From: Zonotrichia leucophrys gambelii
Lineage: Eukaryota > Chordata > Aves > Passeriformes > Passerellidae
Assembly: GCF_028769735.1 (NCBI RefSeq)
Contig: NC_088173.1
Location: 13,103,038 to 13,167,037 of the forward strand
Length of the DNA stretch: 64,000 bases
Direction of reading: 5' to 3'
Part shown: one piece after another, positions 35,423 through 48,550 of the stretch
How the letters are laid out: each line of letters begins with the position of its first letter
Position numbering within the stretch: position 1 is the first letter of the stretch
Program-made: the position numbers and the translations under genes
The notes under the pieces: generated by a model
Database searches by the model: none
What the model saw: the letters and a program-made list of their open reading frames with translations, nothing else
What the model was told of the DNA's origin: nothing

Positions 35423-37127
35423 TCAATACCTAAAATTGTCTAAACAATCTAATAATATATATAATTTAAATCTTCATAAAAGAAACCACTTCTTTTGAAT
35501 TCTGGACTTATTTTCTCTAGTGAGGACATGTGAATAGTTTTTACTAAGCACTTTCTTAAAGAACTAAAAGAATTTTTGCTTTGCTTTGCCCAGAAGCAGA
35601 TAATTTTTTTAATTAACTTTTTTAAGGATAGGTTTGGAACTATACTCTGAGGTGTCTACCCTTTGTGGTGGGTACAATAAACAATTGTAGAATTCTTACC
35701 ATTGTGTTTGCAAAACTGTGAAATGTGACTTGCTGTTTCTCATAATCCTAAATTAGTATCTGAAGCTGTTAAGTGCTGAAATGATGATTCACGTTTGGCC
35801 TTGTAAGAATCTGATCTGAATAATATTTTTAAAAGCAAGGGCATGACTTCAAGGCAGTTGTTCTTCTGTGACTTATTTTAAACCTGGGTGTTTTCTTTAC
35901 CAAGACATTTTCTAAACAAGGAACTTAGAATTCATTTAAAGGTTTGTTGGAAGAGGGCAGAGAGGAATTTAGCAAAATGACACGTACAAATGATATTATT
36001 ATAGACTTTGATATTTTTGAGAGCTCTTTTTGATGTTTTCTCTCTTTGAATGCAACGGTAGGAATCCTGCCTGAATTAATTAAAAGTAGTTACAGTAAAT
36101 GTGTACTTTTAAAATACCATTGGAAAGGCCTTATCCTCCAGCTTTTTGCTATTGTAGCTTTAGGTTCAGCCCAAAGTGCCTGTAAATATCTTTTAAAGAA
36201 TGCTGGAAAGATTTAGCTAAAAGATGAAAAGAAGTGTTGTATTTGTGTTTATTTGTGTACCTTGATATAATGATTTTCTGATTGTCATTACTTATATTAG
36301 CATTTAAGTCTTACTATCATTACTAAGATCTGGGCTGAAAAGTTCAGCACCATCTTGAATGAATCTGCTAACCTTATCTACACTGTATTTATTACTGGAA
36401 ATAGCTTCACATGTTTATATACACAAATTTTACTATATTTTGGGCATGTTCTGTTAGATAAATAGTCCTACCTCTTGATGAACATCAGAAGTTATGTTCA
36501 AATGATGAATTTCAACTTGGAATCCTGCAAATGCTAACCAGATGTCCAAACTAAGGTCAGTGCAATTGTGATATTTTTTAGTCTTAAACTTTCTGTGCTG
36601 TCTGTATCAGACACACCTGTGATTTTGAAATGTCACTATCAAAACCAGGCTAAGTGGTCACTAGCTTCATGAGGAGGAGGAATCAGGAAATAGAGATGTC
36701 TTTGTGTTGTAATTTCAAAGGCAGCAATGTTTCAATGCTGCATCATGAAAAGATTTTGTGTATTGACTTCTTTAGGTGTGGATCACATAAAAGTTAGCAT
36801 AGAGATTTGATTTTTTTTATGTTTCAATGCTATTTTTCTTTTTGAAAGCACTATTAAAATGACTTGAACTGCTCAACTTCTGGACAGTTTAGACTTTGAT
36901 CTTAACTCACGTGTTTCTAGTTCATGCCACCCATCTATCATAAGCTGATTTTGTTATAAATAACCAAAAGCTGTACAGACACTATGTAAAACTATTAGTG
37001 ATTTCCCCCCTCTGTTGTTGCCCTCTGGTTTCAAACTCTAGTCTTCAGATAACTGTCAATCACATGTAATTTTTTTTCACCTTGCTGATCAGAATGTAAA
37101 GGCTGCCAAAAAATATCATCAAATGCT

Positions 37128-37169
37128 TTTCTCCTTATGAGAAATTTGTTTCTCCTTATGAGCAATTTG
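37128..37169. repeat. 21-bp tandem duplication, two copies
   Basis: TTTCTCCTTATGAGAAATTT plus G (37128-37148) is followed directly by a copy differing at one base (37149-37169). It is a recent-looking local slippage duplication. Confidence 0.9.
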
Positions 37170-40100
37170 TTTAGTTGGTGCAGGAATCAAATGTGCCTGA
37201 GCTTTAATTTTAAGTCAATGGGTTCAAAGCAGAAGGTAGGGCAAACATAATGCAAGCATTTTAATGTGTTTTTGGACACTAAATTTGTAATAATTAAACT
37301 TCTGCTGAGATATGTCTGCTGTCTACTTTTGATGCCTTTATATACAAGGCTGTAATTTGACAACTATTTTATCTCTACCATCTCTTTTGGGAAGTAAGAT
37401 AGAAAACTGTGTGATTAGCTATTCTGTATAAATTTTGTAGAGAAAATTTATCTTTCAACTTCTCAATTTTGTTTTTCCATTTAGGTTAAGTTTTCAAGCC
37501 ATTTTAGAAGCAGAGGATACCACAAGTCACTGACTTCATCCTTCACGTTTTTTAAGTGCAAATGTGCACAACTTTATTGTTGCTTGTAGTGATCATTGTT
37601 TAAGGGTTAAAAATAAAATTTTCTGGTTTGAACAGTCATTTCATCAAGCTGATGAGCAGTCTTGAGGGGAAAGAAGGGTCTTTTAAGCTGTTATTACTAA
37701 TAGGCAGAGGGATTTGAAAAACAGAGGATGTTAAAAAGTTCTTAGGAAGTAAACAATTTCTAGGAAGGGAAATCCACCTTCCAAGTATTTATTTTTCAAA
37801 GAGAGGAAACTACCTAATAGGTGTAAAACTTCATGGATACAAAATAGGACATATACTTCAGATTATGTTGCCTTTGACCTCCAGTTCTCACCTATCTTCA
37901 GAACCCCTCTCCCAACCTCCTTTTGTGCAACTTCAGCCACCTTAGATTTATGCTATGACAGGTGCTGCTTCCTCCACCCATTGTGCAAAATATGTACATC
38001 GTGTTGTTCCAGCTTTCAGTTCGTTGCTGTTTAAGAATATTTTTAAGGCTCTTTTCTCTCTACCTTCCTGGGTAGCACTGGCCTTTGTCATATGAATTGG
38101 GGTCTCATTAATGGCCTAATTTTCCTAAGGAGTATACACTGCATCTCATAAAATGTGTAGTCATACTGGCTACTGAAAACAGAGATAGCAAAGAAGTCTT
38201 GTTTTAGAGTTGTGTCTGTAGACTGTCTTCCTAGTGGAAGAATTTTTCCATTCAGCGAGAAAATTTGCAGTGAAAAATATGGCTGCAGTTTTGAATTCTT
38301 TATTACTGATGTTCAGTGATCAGCAGTAGAAGCTTACTGGTGGAGAAGAATCAGGAAATTTCTAAAAATCCTTAAAGTAATGTCACTCATGGTGACTATG
38401 CTCTTCTTGTTTCTGTTATTTGTCACTTAAATGAGGGTCACATTCTGTTAGCTGAAAAATTAGTTCTGACCTACAGATAATTCAGTACAGAGCAATTAAC
38501 TGGCAGCACAGCTGTAACATCCTGCATTGCCTTGAGTACAGCAAATATCAAATTGACTTTCCTGAGCTAGGAAAGGCATTAATATAGTTCAAACAAATGT
38601 TTCAAACTAATAGCCTGTTCTGCAATTAATAGTACTGTAAAGAACACAAACAGCAAACAAAATCTGTGAAAGAGCTCTCATTTTCATTTAGCTGAAGCAA
38701 TACATGACAGATGACTCCATTATCATGTGCCTCTGTTAACAAGAAAACAAAACAAACACAAGCTCAGCACTGATTTCCTGAGCCATTCCCACTGGCAGGT
38801 GTTGGTTTCGTGCTTTAACTTCGCCTTTGGGAGCTGTAAAACTTCCTGGAAACCTTTCCTGGAGTTCCTTTCCCTCCAAGCTACTGTATGAGGATTTGTC
38901 AATCTTTGGGTACATTATGATCTTCAGGAACAAAGATTTGAACAGGAAGGGGTCAGTTTTCTGTTTGAGGAGCTTCCTGTTGTGTGCTACATCATACTGC
39001 AGAAAGGAGATTTTTTGTAAGGAGCAGGCTTGGTAGGCTCAGGCCTTTTGACAGCACCTTTCTTGCTGATAAGTGCAAGCAAGAACATGAAAGTGGACAA
39101 AGGTGGGAGGCAGTGTTGCTGCAAGTAGGTTCAGTCTGCTGGTGTCGTGTACCTGAGCTCTGAAATAACTGCCTTCTTTGCAGCCTCAAGGACTGATAGT
39201 TGTCATGAGTATGTGAAACTGTGAGCAGCAAAGAGTTTGCCAAAGCAATTGTGTCTTGGTGAGCTTTGTCTGACTTCAGCTGTTTCTATTATGTCAATAT
39301 TGTATTGCCATTAGAGGTAGGAAACATAAATACAAACGTTGGGTTGCTGAAAACCAAATATTGCCTTTGAAATCTGACTAATGGGGAAAAAAGAAAGAGA
39401 TATCATAAAAATACTAGACTCTGGTAGTATTACTTTGTATTCTAAAATGCTGAGGAACTATCTCATTAGGGTGTGTTTTCAGTTGGTGGATCATAGTAGT
39501 AAAATGAATAAACTGACTAAAGGACCACTGACAGAAAGATGGTTCTCTACACTGTTGTTTGCCTTGTAGTGAGAGGTTTTGTATTCATTTAAGGTGGAAA
39601 ATGCGCATGCTAGAGTTCAGTGCCTGAAAGCTTCTGCTGCAGCAGCTCAACTGTTTCCTACCTTCTATGCTGTGAGTAGCAGAAAACATTAAAATTACTT
39701 AATTGGTAAAAATAAGGACTGTTTTTCATATAGGTCCCTTGTTTTTTCATTACTAGCCTGGCAGCTAAGCAAATTGGCAGAAAACCATTGTGTTAATTAT
39801 TAAGAAACCTAAATTCCTTTGTGGATTTAGCCATGGTAATTGGAATAGAAGCTCAGTACAGAGTGTGGAGGTGTAAAGCTGGCCTGGCCATAATCTGGTG
39901 GTTTAAGAAAAAGCAGAATGGTGTTAGGCCTTGTGCTCTGGAACATAAGTCTTTGTGAAGCGGAAGGAAGGATTTGGGACTTGTGTTACTTCTGTGGATT
40001 TCTTTTTTCCTTACATGGACCAGCAGCTTGAGAGTGCCAGCTGCACACAGGATCATGGCCCCAGAGCCTGGTGGTGGCAGTTCTCCCTTGAGAAGTGAGC

Positions 40101-40683
40101 ACGGTTTTATCCACAGATAACTCTGGGAAGGTGTGAATGTTTCAGAGTATACTGCTCAGGTGTAAATATTTCCGAGTAACTGAAGGCAGTTGCTCAAACT
40201 TTCCTTTCTCCTAGCTAAGTTTTTCCTTCTTAAGCTTATGACTCACAATTCTTGCTCTGTGAGCCACATGAAGTATGTGATTACTCTGTGAAATAGGACC
40301 AATGTCCTCAAAAGACCAGACAATAGCATGACGCTTGGGATTGTGTTGCGGAAGTGGGAGATGTGGCTACAAATCCTTCTGGAAGTTTAATCCAGGTTTT
40401 CCATATCCGTGGCAGATGTTCTAATGTCCATCAGTACAGTGGTTTTAAAAATAACATGGTGGCATAACATCATCTTCCATGGTTTTGCTAAAGAGTGGAA
40501 AAAACCTGAGAACATCTTTTGGATATTTGTGCCTCTGATTTAAGATTGGTAAAACACAAGGGTGCACAGGACAGCTGTCACCAAAGTTGTTTCATTAAGG
40601 CAAGGCTTTGCTTGCTTGGTTCCGGAGGAGAATTTTAGCTAACTGTTAATAGATATACAGATGCTTAGAAATTTGGGGGTGTG

Positions 40684-40701
40684 TATATATATATATATAT
40701 A
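40684..40701. repeat. (TA)9 microsatellite
   Basis: Nine perfect TA units follow GGGGTGTG. Likely variable in length. Confidence 0.9.
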
Positions 40702-43700
40702 AAATGGGTATTTTAAGAATTGTCCCTTTTTATTTGGGCTCAAAAGACCCTGTTACTTGCATTGGTAAATCACAGATTGAAAGTCCTAGCTTGTTTACAT
40801 TTCTGAGGTTTAGGCCTTTAGGAAAACTCCACTCTGTAATGCCCCAGCAGCCTTCCAAAAAGCAGCCACAGTCTTACGCAAGAGTTAAGCACAGTCTAGC
40901 AGAAAACAGACCTGAAGGACAAATAACTTTGTACCAAGTTCTTGAAACAATGGCCTAGCAATGTATATTAAGAGTGAGATTAACAATAAGCTTCTGTTCA
41001 CCATTTCCTGAAAAGGCCTTCTCATATTTATTTTCCTGTTCAGTTTTAACTGTTTGCTCTTGGAACAGAGGAAGTTAGTTTTACTAACAAAGTAGGCAGG
41101 CATATTATCCTGTTGGTTCAGTTTCAGAATGATAGCTGTAGTGGCTGTAGTCATTTTTCACATCATTATGAGAGCAGTTACATGGTTTGCACCCAGTTAT
41201 ATGGAACTGGCTAAAGTATTGGAATTGGTTCTAACAGGTGACTAAGAGCATTTAAATATTTAGATAATGTGCTTTCAATAGTTGGAGGGTGTCAAATGCC
41301 TGTGATTTCTCTTCAAACTTGAGAGTATCCTTATGTTTTAATGTAGTTATTTGGTGCTGATTTAAAGGTATAATAATAATTTTTAGTGGATTCTGTGTTA
41401 TTAAACATATTAAAATTATAATGTAGCTGCTTATTATAACTGTAAAATGACTTACAAAAAATGGCTAGAGGTTTCAGTCTAACATAAATCTAAAGTCAAA
41501 AATGAGACTTCCATACAGCTAAAGATCCTTGGTCTCTTAAAGAGAATGCAGGTCTGCTGTTCTGCAGAACAACAGCAGAGTCAATGCTTCCTGAACCATA
41601 TGCCATTTTGCAGACCAGTTCGTGCTAATAACGTGAGAATGTGAATCTTTCTACTTGCTATCTAGATCTCTGTCTTTCAAATGCATGAATTATGTGTAGA
41701 ACACTTCTGTGACAAATTCAGAAAGCTGCTTTGATGCTTGTTTGAGTATAGGCATCCCTGGCACTAAGTTCAGTTAACACATATTCATGCATTTTTACTT
41801 ATGTTATGCAGGATTAACCACAAATAATGTTGTATATGACCTATGTGTAGCAAGGTATTCCATCCTGTCCAGGAGCATGGCCACCCTTCTTCACAGCTCC
41901 ATTGCTTTTCAGCAGTGGAGGCTACTGAAAACACACGAGACATTGAAAAATAAAGTCCTGTTTCTAAGATCCTTCAAGTTCCTGTATGTCTAAAACACTT
42001 TTGAGACTAGGTGAAGTCCAGGACAAAGCATGTGATCCATAGCTTTCCTTCTGTAGATTTCTTTTTTTCCTGCACTCTAAAAAATACCCATTTCAGAGAT
42101 TGAGATGATCAGTTCTATGAATGAACACTCTCAAAGGAGACTTCTGAAAACAGAGTTACATCCATTTTGCTTCCATTCTCTAATATTAAATTCATTTTAT
42201 TTTTATGTCACCTGTCATAGTTCAGATGAAATTCAAATTTATCTGGAAATAAAAAAAAACAAATGAAAGAAATTGTATCCATACTCCTCTCTTCTTCCTG
42301 AGGCAGGTAACATGCAATTCATTTAGACATACTGTCATACTACTCAAAGGAATTCTAGTAATCTTAAAGTATATTAATAGAATCATGTATAGAATAATAC
42401 AAGGAAAAGGAGTCATTACACCTGGCTGTGCAGTGTTCACCTGCATATCTTGGAATGTACAGGGACTCTTCTCAAAAGGATTATTCTTCTTCGGCCCTTC
42501 CATATGAAGCTGAGCAGTGACTGCAGTGACTCTACTGTGTTTGAAAGGCTAGGCTTAGAAAAATCAAGATTTCCTTTATGTGAATCTGTGCAGTGAAGCA
42601 GGTATGCAAATTTTGTCTTTCAGTATTTTGAACAACCTTCTGGATCTCTTACCTATCAAGATTGTTTCCTCTGGTTTATGGAAGTTTCTGTAGTGTCTGT
42701 CCTATAGTGTCTGGCTACAGAGGTCCTGGAGAACTTGTACCAAGTACCTACAGCAGCAGCTGAACTGTACACTTCTTGGTCATGTTTGAGTTCTTTAGTG
42801 TTAAAAATTGATTAAATCACACTGGAGTGGGTCACTAAAGAAATTATGTTGTTACTTTTAGTACTGCTAATAGCTATAAAATGAAAGAGATTTTTGTCAG
42901 TCCCTCAAAAGCATAAGGTGACAGTCTTGGTAGTAGTGACATATTTGTCTGTTTTACTAATAAACATACATGTACATTTATCTTTGAGACCTAGATGACA
43001 GATGTGATATTTCTGACATCTCATGTTTCCTGTGGATAAAAGATGATCTGATTTGTATGCAGTAGCTAAAGCACCTTAGTATATATTGAAACAGTGCTTT
43101 TGTCATGTTTAGTAAATGCTATAAATACTAATAGGTAAACTGTCATTTATTTACACAAGTACAGTTGTAGAGGGTGTGTGAAGAAACAAGGTACCAAGAT
43201 AGGTTAAGTGCTGATGGTGACTCAGCTAATGGTAAATCTGTCTTCTGAGAAGATGCCTCTGAGAAGAAATGCTGAGCTGCCAAGTGTTGTGTATTAAATT
43301 GTGTCAGTAGTAAATTGATACTGCTAATAATGACTTCAACACATACTTTTAGTTTTGTACTTGTGCAGTATTAGTATTCAGCATGTGGATATTTATTGAT
43401 TTAGCTTGTAACCACCAGATGAAAGCATTATGGATGGCAAGGTAATGTAGAATCTGACACTAGTGGTCTGCTAGATACAGGTCTTGTATTTATTTACAAA
43501 CTATACTGCTTGTTCCACTTGGCATTACAGCTCTAAAGCTGGCTATAACTCACACATTATCTGAAATTTAAGCTATTGGAGTCCTTGAATATCTTTGTTC
43601 CTGAATGTCAAACCTAAACTGAGCTTTTTATCTTTGCTGGACTAGTTTTGTGGTAAAATGATGGTCTTAAAACTAGACATGAGGAATGAAGTGGCAACAA

Positions 43701-46700
43701 TGATTAATTTCACAGGTTGGTATTTAGAGTTTGTGGGTTTCGTTGTAGCTTCTTTTAACTGTTGTAACACTAAGAATAGCTGAGATCAAATGGGAAGGAT
43801 GTTTTTGAGCTAACACAGAAGGAATTTTTGCTGTATTTTTACATTTAGCAGCTTTTTTTGTTATTGTTTTAAGTGTTCTATAGCTAATGATTTTTATGCA
43901 GGTCTTCTTCTTTTATGCTTTTCATGTTTGTTTATAACAATGAGCATTGCTTTACTTGTTTAACAGTTTAATAAATAGCTTGTGTCTGGCATCCTGTTTC
44001 ATGTGTCCATGTAACTTCCAAACAGCTACTGTTTTTGAATAAATCAGAAATGAAGGTGTTCTAAAATGTTATCAAATTATTGTGCTTAAGTAGATGTGAC
44101 TGGAAATGTAGCAGATATTGAAACATTTTGCAATCTTACCAAACCAGCCTGTTTTAGGTTTTGAGCTGTGAAAGTAACTGTAAGTCTCATAACTTTTCCT
44201 TGAACAAAAGTAACAAAATTTTTCAGTGGCAGTACCTAACAGTATGGTGATGTTTGAGCTTTTTCTGAGGAAGCGAAACCAAGAATTGCTGAGATATACA
44301 GAGGGAAGTTATAGAGAGGGATATGATGGAACCTTTCTCCTCTACCAGAAGAGGCTGCAAAAAATTAAACAGTGATAATTTTTCACTGACTCAGTTTATC
44401 TATGTTTTCTTATACTTCAAAGTAATTAGCTTTTATGTACCTGTGAAGATGTTTAGGGTCTTTTCTTAGAGTCATTACTTTGTATTTACACTTTCTGTTT
44501 TCCAGTATTTTTACATTATGGGAGGGTAAGTTGATTGGTTTGCAACATGACAGAGGAGGACAGGAAGATATTTATCGTGTCAGTGATATGGTCCAAAAAA
44601 AATGGAATTCCAGCAGCTTCAGGTCATTAGGCTTCCAGAATAGTTCTGTTGCTGAAACTGGAAACTTGAGATGCAGACTAGAAACAAACTATTGCCTTCA
44701 GTCTTGGTATACTGATTTGTCCTGTCCTTGGATGTGTTTACCAGTCAGATATGATGGACTTTAATGCACATAGAATTACTCCCATCTCAGATGAAATGCT
44801 GTGTAGAGAAGGCAAAATATCTTCAGAGATAACCAAACTCAGAAGGTGTTCTTCACATTGAAAAAAATCCATAGTGGTTCATTGTCAAAGCTAAAAGTTA
44901 TAATCTTCAAGGTCCCTGATCTCCTTTTAACAGTAGCTTGGTTTGGTTTTTTTCATCAACAGTGGTTGTTCCTGGCTTCTTCTGTTTCTTTAAATAAGAA
45001 ATTGGACAATGAACAAAGTTTTTTTTGCTATGGATTTCCTGATTTTTTTAGCTTGGGTTGGGAGGCTGCTTGTCCTGTAGTACATTTTCATTTCGATAGT
45101 AGGCAAGCCCATTACTGCTGAAAATAGCTCAAATGTTCTTTGAAAAAAAAAGCCAGCAGCTTAGACTCTCTCTCTTTCTCTTTTGCAGACTCTTGCATGT
45201 GAGTTAAATTAATTTCTTGAGAGAAACCTTCATAAAGGGCTAAATACACAAGGTCTACATACACAGAAATTTCTTTCTGCTGCATTTGAGACACAGCTAA
45301 ACTCGTCTGTCTGGTAAGTCATACTTTTCTTAAGGATTTGTCTTTCTTCCCACCCTTATGACTTGCATTTCTGAGTTTCTAATTAGCGTTCAGAGAAAAC
45401 CAGCTTTGGCTTCCTGGTAGTACTGGTGCATTCTGTATATGAAGTACAAAGATCAAGCTCCAAAGGCATTTCTGTGCTGCTTTTACAAACTTCAGAATAG
45501 TAGCTATTAGTATCTATTCTGTATGGTACTTCGGTATACATGGGGTTTAATCATTTATCTAGTGCTTTGTTCTAATTTTGCTGTAATGAAGGCATTAAAT
45601 GTTTTAAAGCAAAAGTGGTGATTGTTCTGCCCTGGATTTACCTGTTTGAATGTTCTGCATTTAATAATGTAAGAATGTGTATTGCAAAGTATATTCAGTG
45701 TCAAGGCAGAGTTTAAAAATAAACTTTCCCAACATTCATTCATGTCTCATTGATTTTTGGTTTCACCTCTTCTAGATAAAGTAGGTTGATGTTATTAAGT
45801 ACAATGCTTTATTTTCCTTGGTGATGTGCCTATTATATCGGACAGTCAGCATACTTATCAGTAGTCTTTAATTGATCATATAATTCTGTAACAGTTCTAT
45901 TAAAGGTATGTCTTATAGTTCCCTTGGGTTTTGATTGTACAGCTTGAAAGATGTTTTTTCCTTTGATTATGAAGTATTAACTGAGTTTGACCCCAAAAAA
46001 AGTAAGCTTGTCCTCTACCTTCCATTTTTATTCTTTACTGCAATAAAATGAAGAAAGTCTTGGAAGAGCAGAAAATGTTTTGCTCTGTGCTGAGGTTTTT
46101 CTAAGCAGTTGGCTGGCATTAGATGGCACCCTATATATACCCAGTCCATCTGATCACTTATGCTGCAGTGCTTTGGCTTACCACAATTACTGTGTACTTA
46201 GATACTGCATGCCCTGGCTCTGCACAGCTCATTTTGCAGGCTTTGCTACAGCCCTGACATCAGTTTATTTCAAAAAATGTGTTGAAAACCCAATGTCATA
46301 TTTAAAATAAGTGTTATATTTAATGTCAAGCAATAGTTATCTTTTCATAGAAAAAACCCCAAACAAAACAGATCAACATTCTTGCATAGAAACTGTTTGG
46401 AGGCTTTCTAATTAATTTAAGTTTTAGTCAGAAGCTTTCCATCTTATTTTTGGATAAAAAGAGAAAAGCTGGAATGGATGTCTAGATTTCATTAAAAAAT
46501 CTTACTTGTGTTACATTGATGGCTTTCATATTAAAGGAGTTTTTCACCTGAAAATTACTTCTCAAAAAGCTGAAGCTTCTGAAGGAACTTAAGACACCTC
46601 AGAGGCCATGCTGCAGTTACTCTTTGAGCAATTTAGAAATATATGATCCCTTAATATGTCCAAAGACATAGCTGGAGGAGAAATTACACATAAATGGCTG

Positions 46701-48481
46701 GATAATAGACAAAATATATACTAATTATTTTCAATTAAAAACACTGCTGGAACTGTTCAAAGTAAGGACCAGTGATGGTCTATTAATGGTAACTTCTTAA
46801 TTCTGTAAGTTTGAATTTACTGTATATTTTGTATGCAATTTTTGAGTGAATAGCAGGGCTGACTTAGAGGAACTGGTATCTGGCACGCTGACACAACCCA
46901 AACTTTAGCTGAGTGAACTTGGCACAAAATTGAACATAAGAGAGAAAATCTCAGGAGAGCAGTGGAATTCCTTTCCTTGAATAAGTATACCTTAGCATTC
47001 ATGGGGAACAAATGGTAACATTTGTGCACGTTTCTGCATTTGACAATGTGTCTTTGTTCACTTCCCAAAAGGGATGTCAAAATATACTGAAAGAAAAAAG
47101 CCAACAACTTTCTTATTTGAATTTTTCATTTTACTTAATTTTATGGTCTCAAGGAACGCATTAAATCTGGGGTGGCTTAACACCATTGTTTATAACTGTT
47201 GGTGTATGTAGAAAAAAGGCTCAGTTAGTGCAGTTTGGTTACACAACTGTGTTCTCTCCTTAGTGTCTTTGTGAGCTCAAATAGAAGGGTGGGAGGCAGG
47301 TGTATCTATCAGCATTTTATGATGGAATTATTTTATCAAAGTGTCTCAGAAAATATTTTCTTTTTGCCCACATAAGTGTTATCCAAACAAAATACCATAT
47401 TACTGAACTGTTACCTTGAGAAACAGAGGATCATGGTAACTTAGATTTCTTGTTAAAAGCTTTGTGCTGAGAAAGACCTTAGCTTAATGTGCTGTTTAGT
47501 CATGACGTTACTTCCATGGTGTGGTCTTCTGTTCATTTACTGATGTCAGTGGAGTTTTATGAGAGCTGTTCTGTATGGGATTCTCATTTATGATCTAAGT
47601 GTATCAGCAGAGCATGGTAATGGGGTGAAACTGCGTGGATTTAATATGTGACAATGCTGGAGAAGAAAAAGGTGTTTTGAACACTTGAAGTTGAGAACTG
47701 GTGATAGAGTAAATGAATCTGAGTAAAAGGTCATGGTGCGGCCATCTCTTCCTCACATTAACTGCAGACTGGGGATGTACCAAAATGGAGATGCTGAGAA
47801 CATTCATATGGGTCACCTCTGAGTTGTGTCTGCACTGGACTACCTGGCCATGTGGTATTTTCAGATAGCAATAATAGCTCTGGAAAAAGTTTGTGATGTG
47901 ATTCTGTATATAAGCAGCTGCTATAGAGGCCTGCAATTTTTATGGCATCCTGGTTATCTCGTGTCTGCAGCAGTGCAAAATTGCAATGCCTCTTTGTTGG
48001 CTTTGGAGCTTTGGCTGTGCTTAACCTTTCGATTGATCCAAATGAAACAGGAGCTGGCAGGATTCCCAGTTTCTCACTGTAGCCTCTGCTCATCATCATT
48101 AATCTGTGGTTTGGGGGAAGAGAGTAAAATTAATCACTTTATTAATATTCAAGTACAGCAGTCAGCATCTTCTGTAAGAATTAGTAATTTTAACTATAAT
48201 TTCTAAGGTTTTGGTTGCTTAACTTTTTTAAGAAAACCACTGTCTTTTAGATAAACATTTTCCATGTTCTACAACTTCAGAAGTATTAATTTTCCATCTT
48301 AAAAAAAAAAGTAATAGTTGCAAGTGAAAAGCAGGTACTTTTGCATATGAAGCAATAAATAATTTTCACTTCCGCTCCAAGCCTTGAATTTCATTTGATT
48401 CTAGTTTTTATATACGTTAGGAAAGTACTCTTTTAGGAATAAAGTTGCATATACATGGCAGAGAATTCACCTTTCTAGCTG

Positions 48482-48550
48482 CAGAACCACAGAATGGGTA
48501 AGATTGGAAGGAAGCACAGCGAGGTCATCCGGTCCAAAATCCCTCCACTT
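48482..48550 (-). repeat. CR1 LINE 3'-terminal fragment, antisense
   Basis: cagaaccacagaatggg is followed by agattggaaggaagc and aggtcatccggtccaaaatccctcc. This is the reverse complement of the CR1 3' end, in which 'ACCTTTNGAGATCATCTAGTCCAACCCCCC' follows the octamer block. The fragment is only about 70 bp and strongly 5'-truncated. Confidence 0.75.

Larger units (their letters stand above)
27171..48481. other. Long non-coding stretch downstream of the island (probable intron 1)
   Basis: About 21 kb with no exon that I can defend and almost no recognisable repeats. Contents noted: a CpG-bearing patch at about 27680-27900; a splice-bounded 79-bp minus-strand candidate exon at 29045-29123 (weak); a T/G-rich tract at 31531-31622; an imperfect AT-rich hairpin near 32178-32223; a 17-bp palindrome at 35406-35422; a 21-bp tandem duplication at 37128-37169; a (TA)9 tract at 40684-40701; and a 9-bp-arm hairpin at 41553-41579. 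Open frames are short and without motifs. Confidence 0.6.
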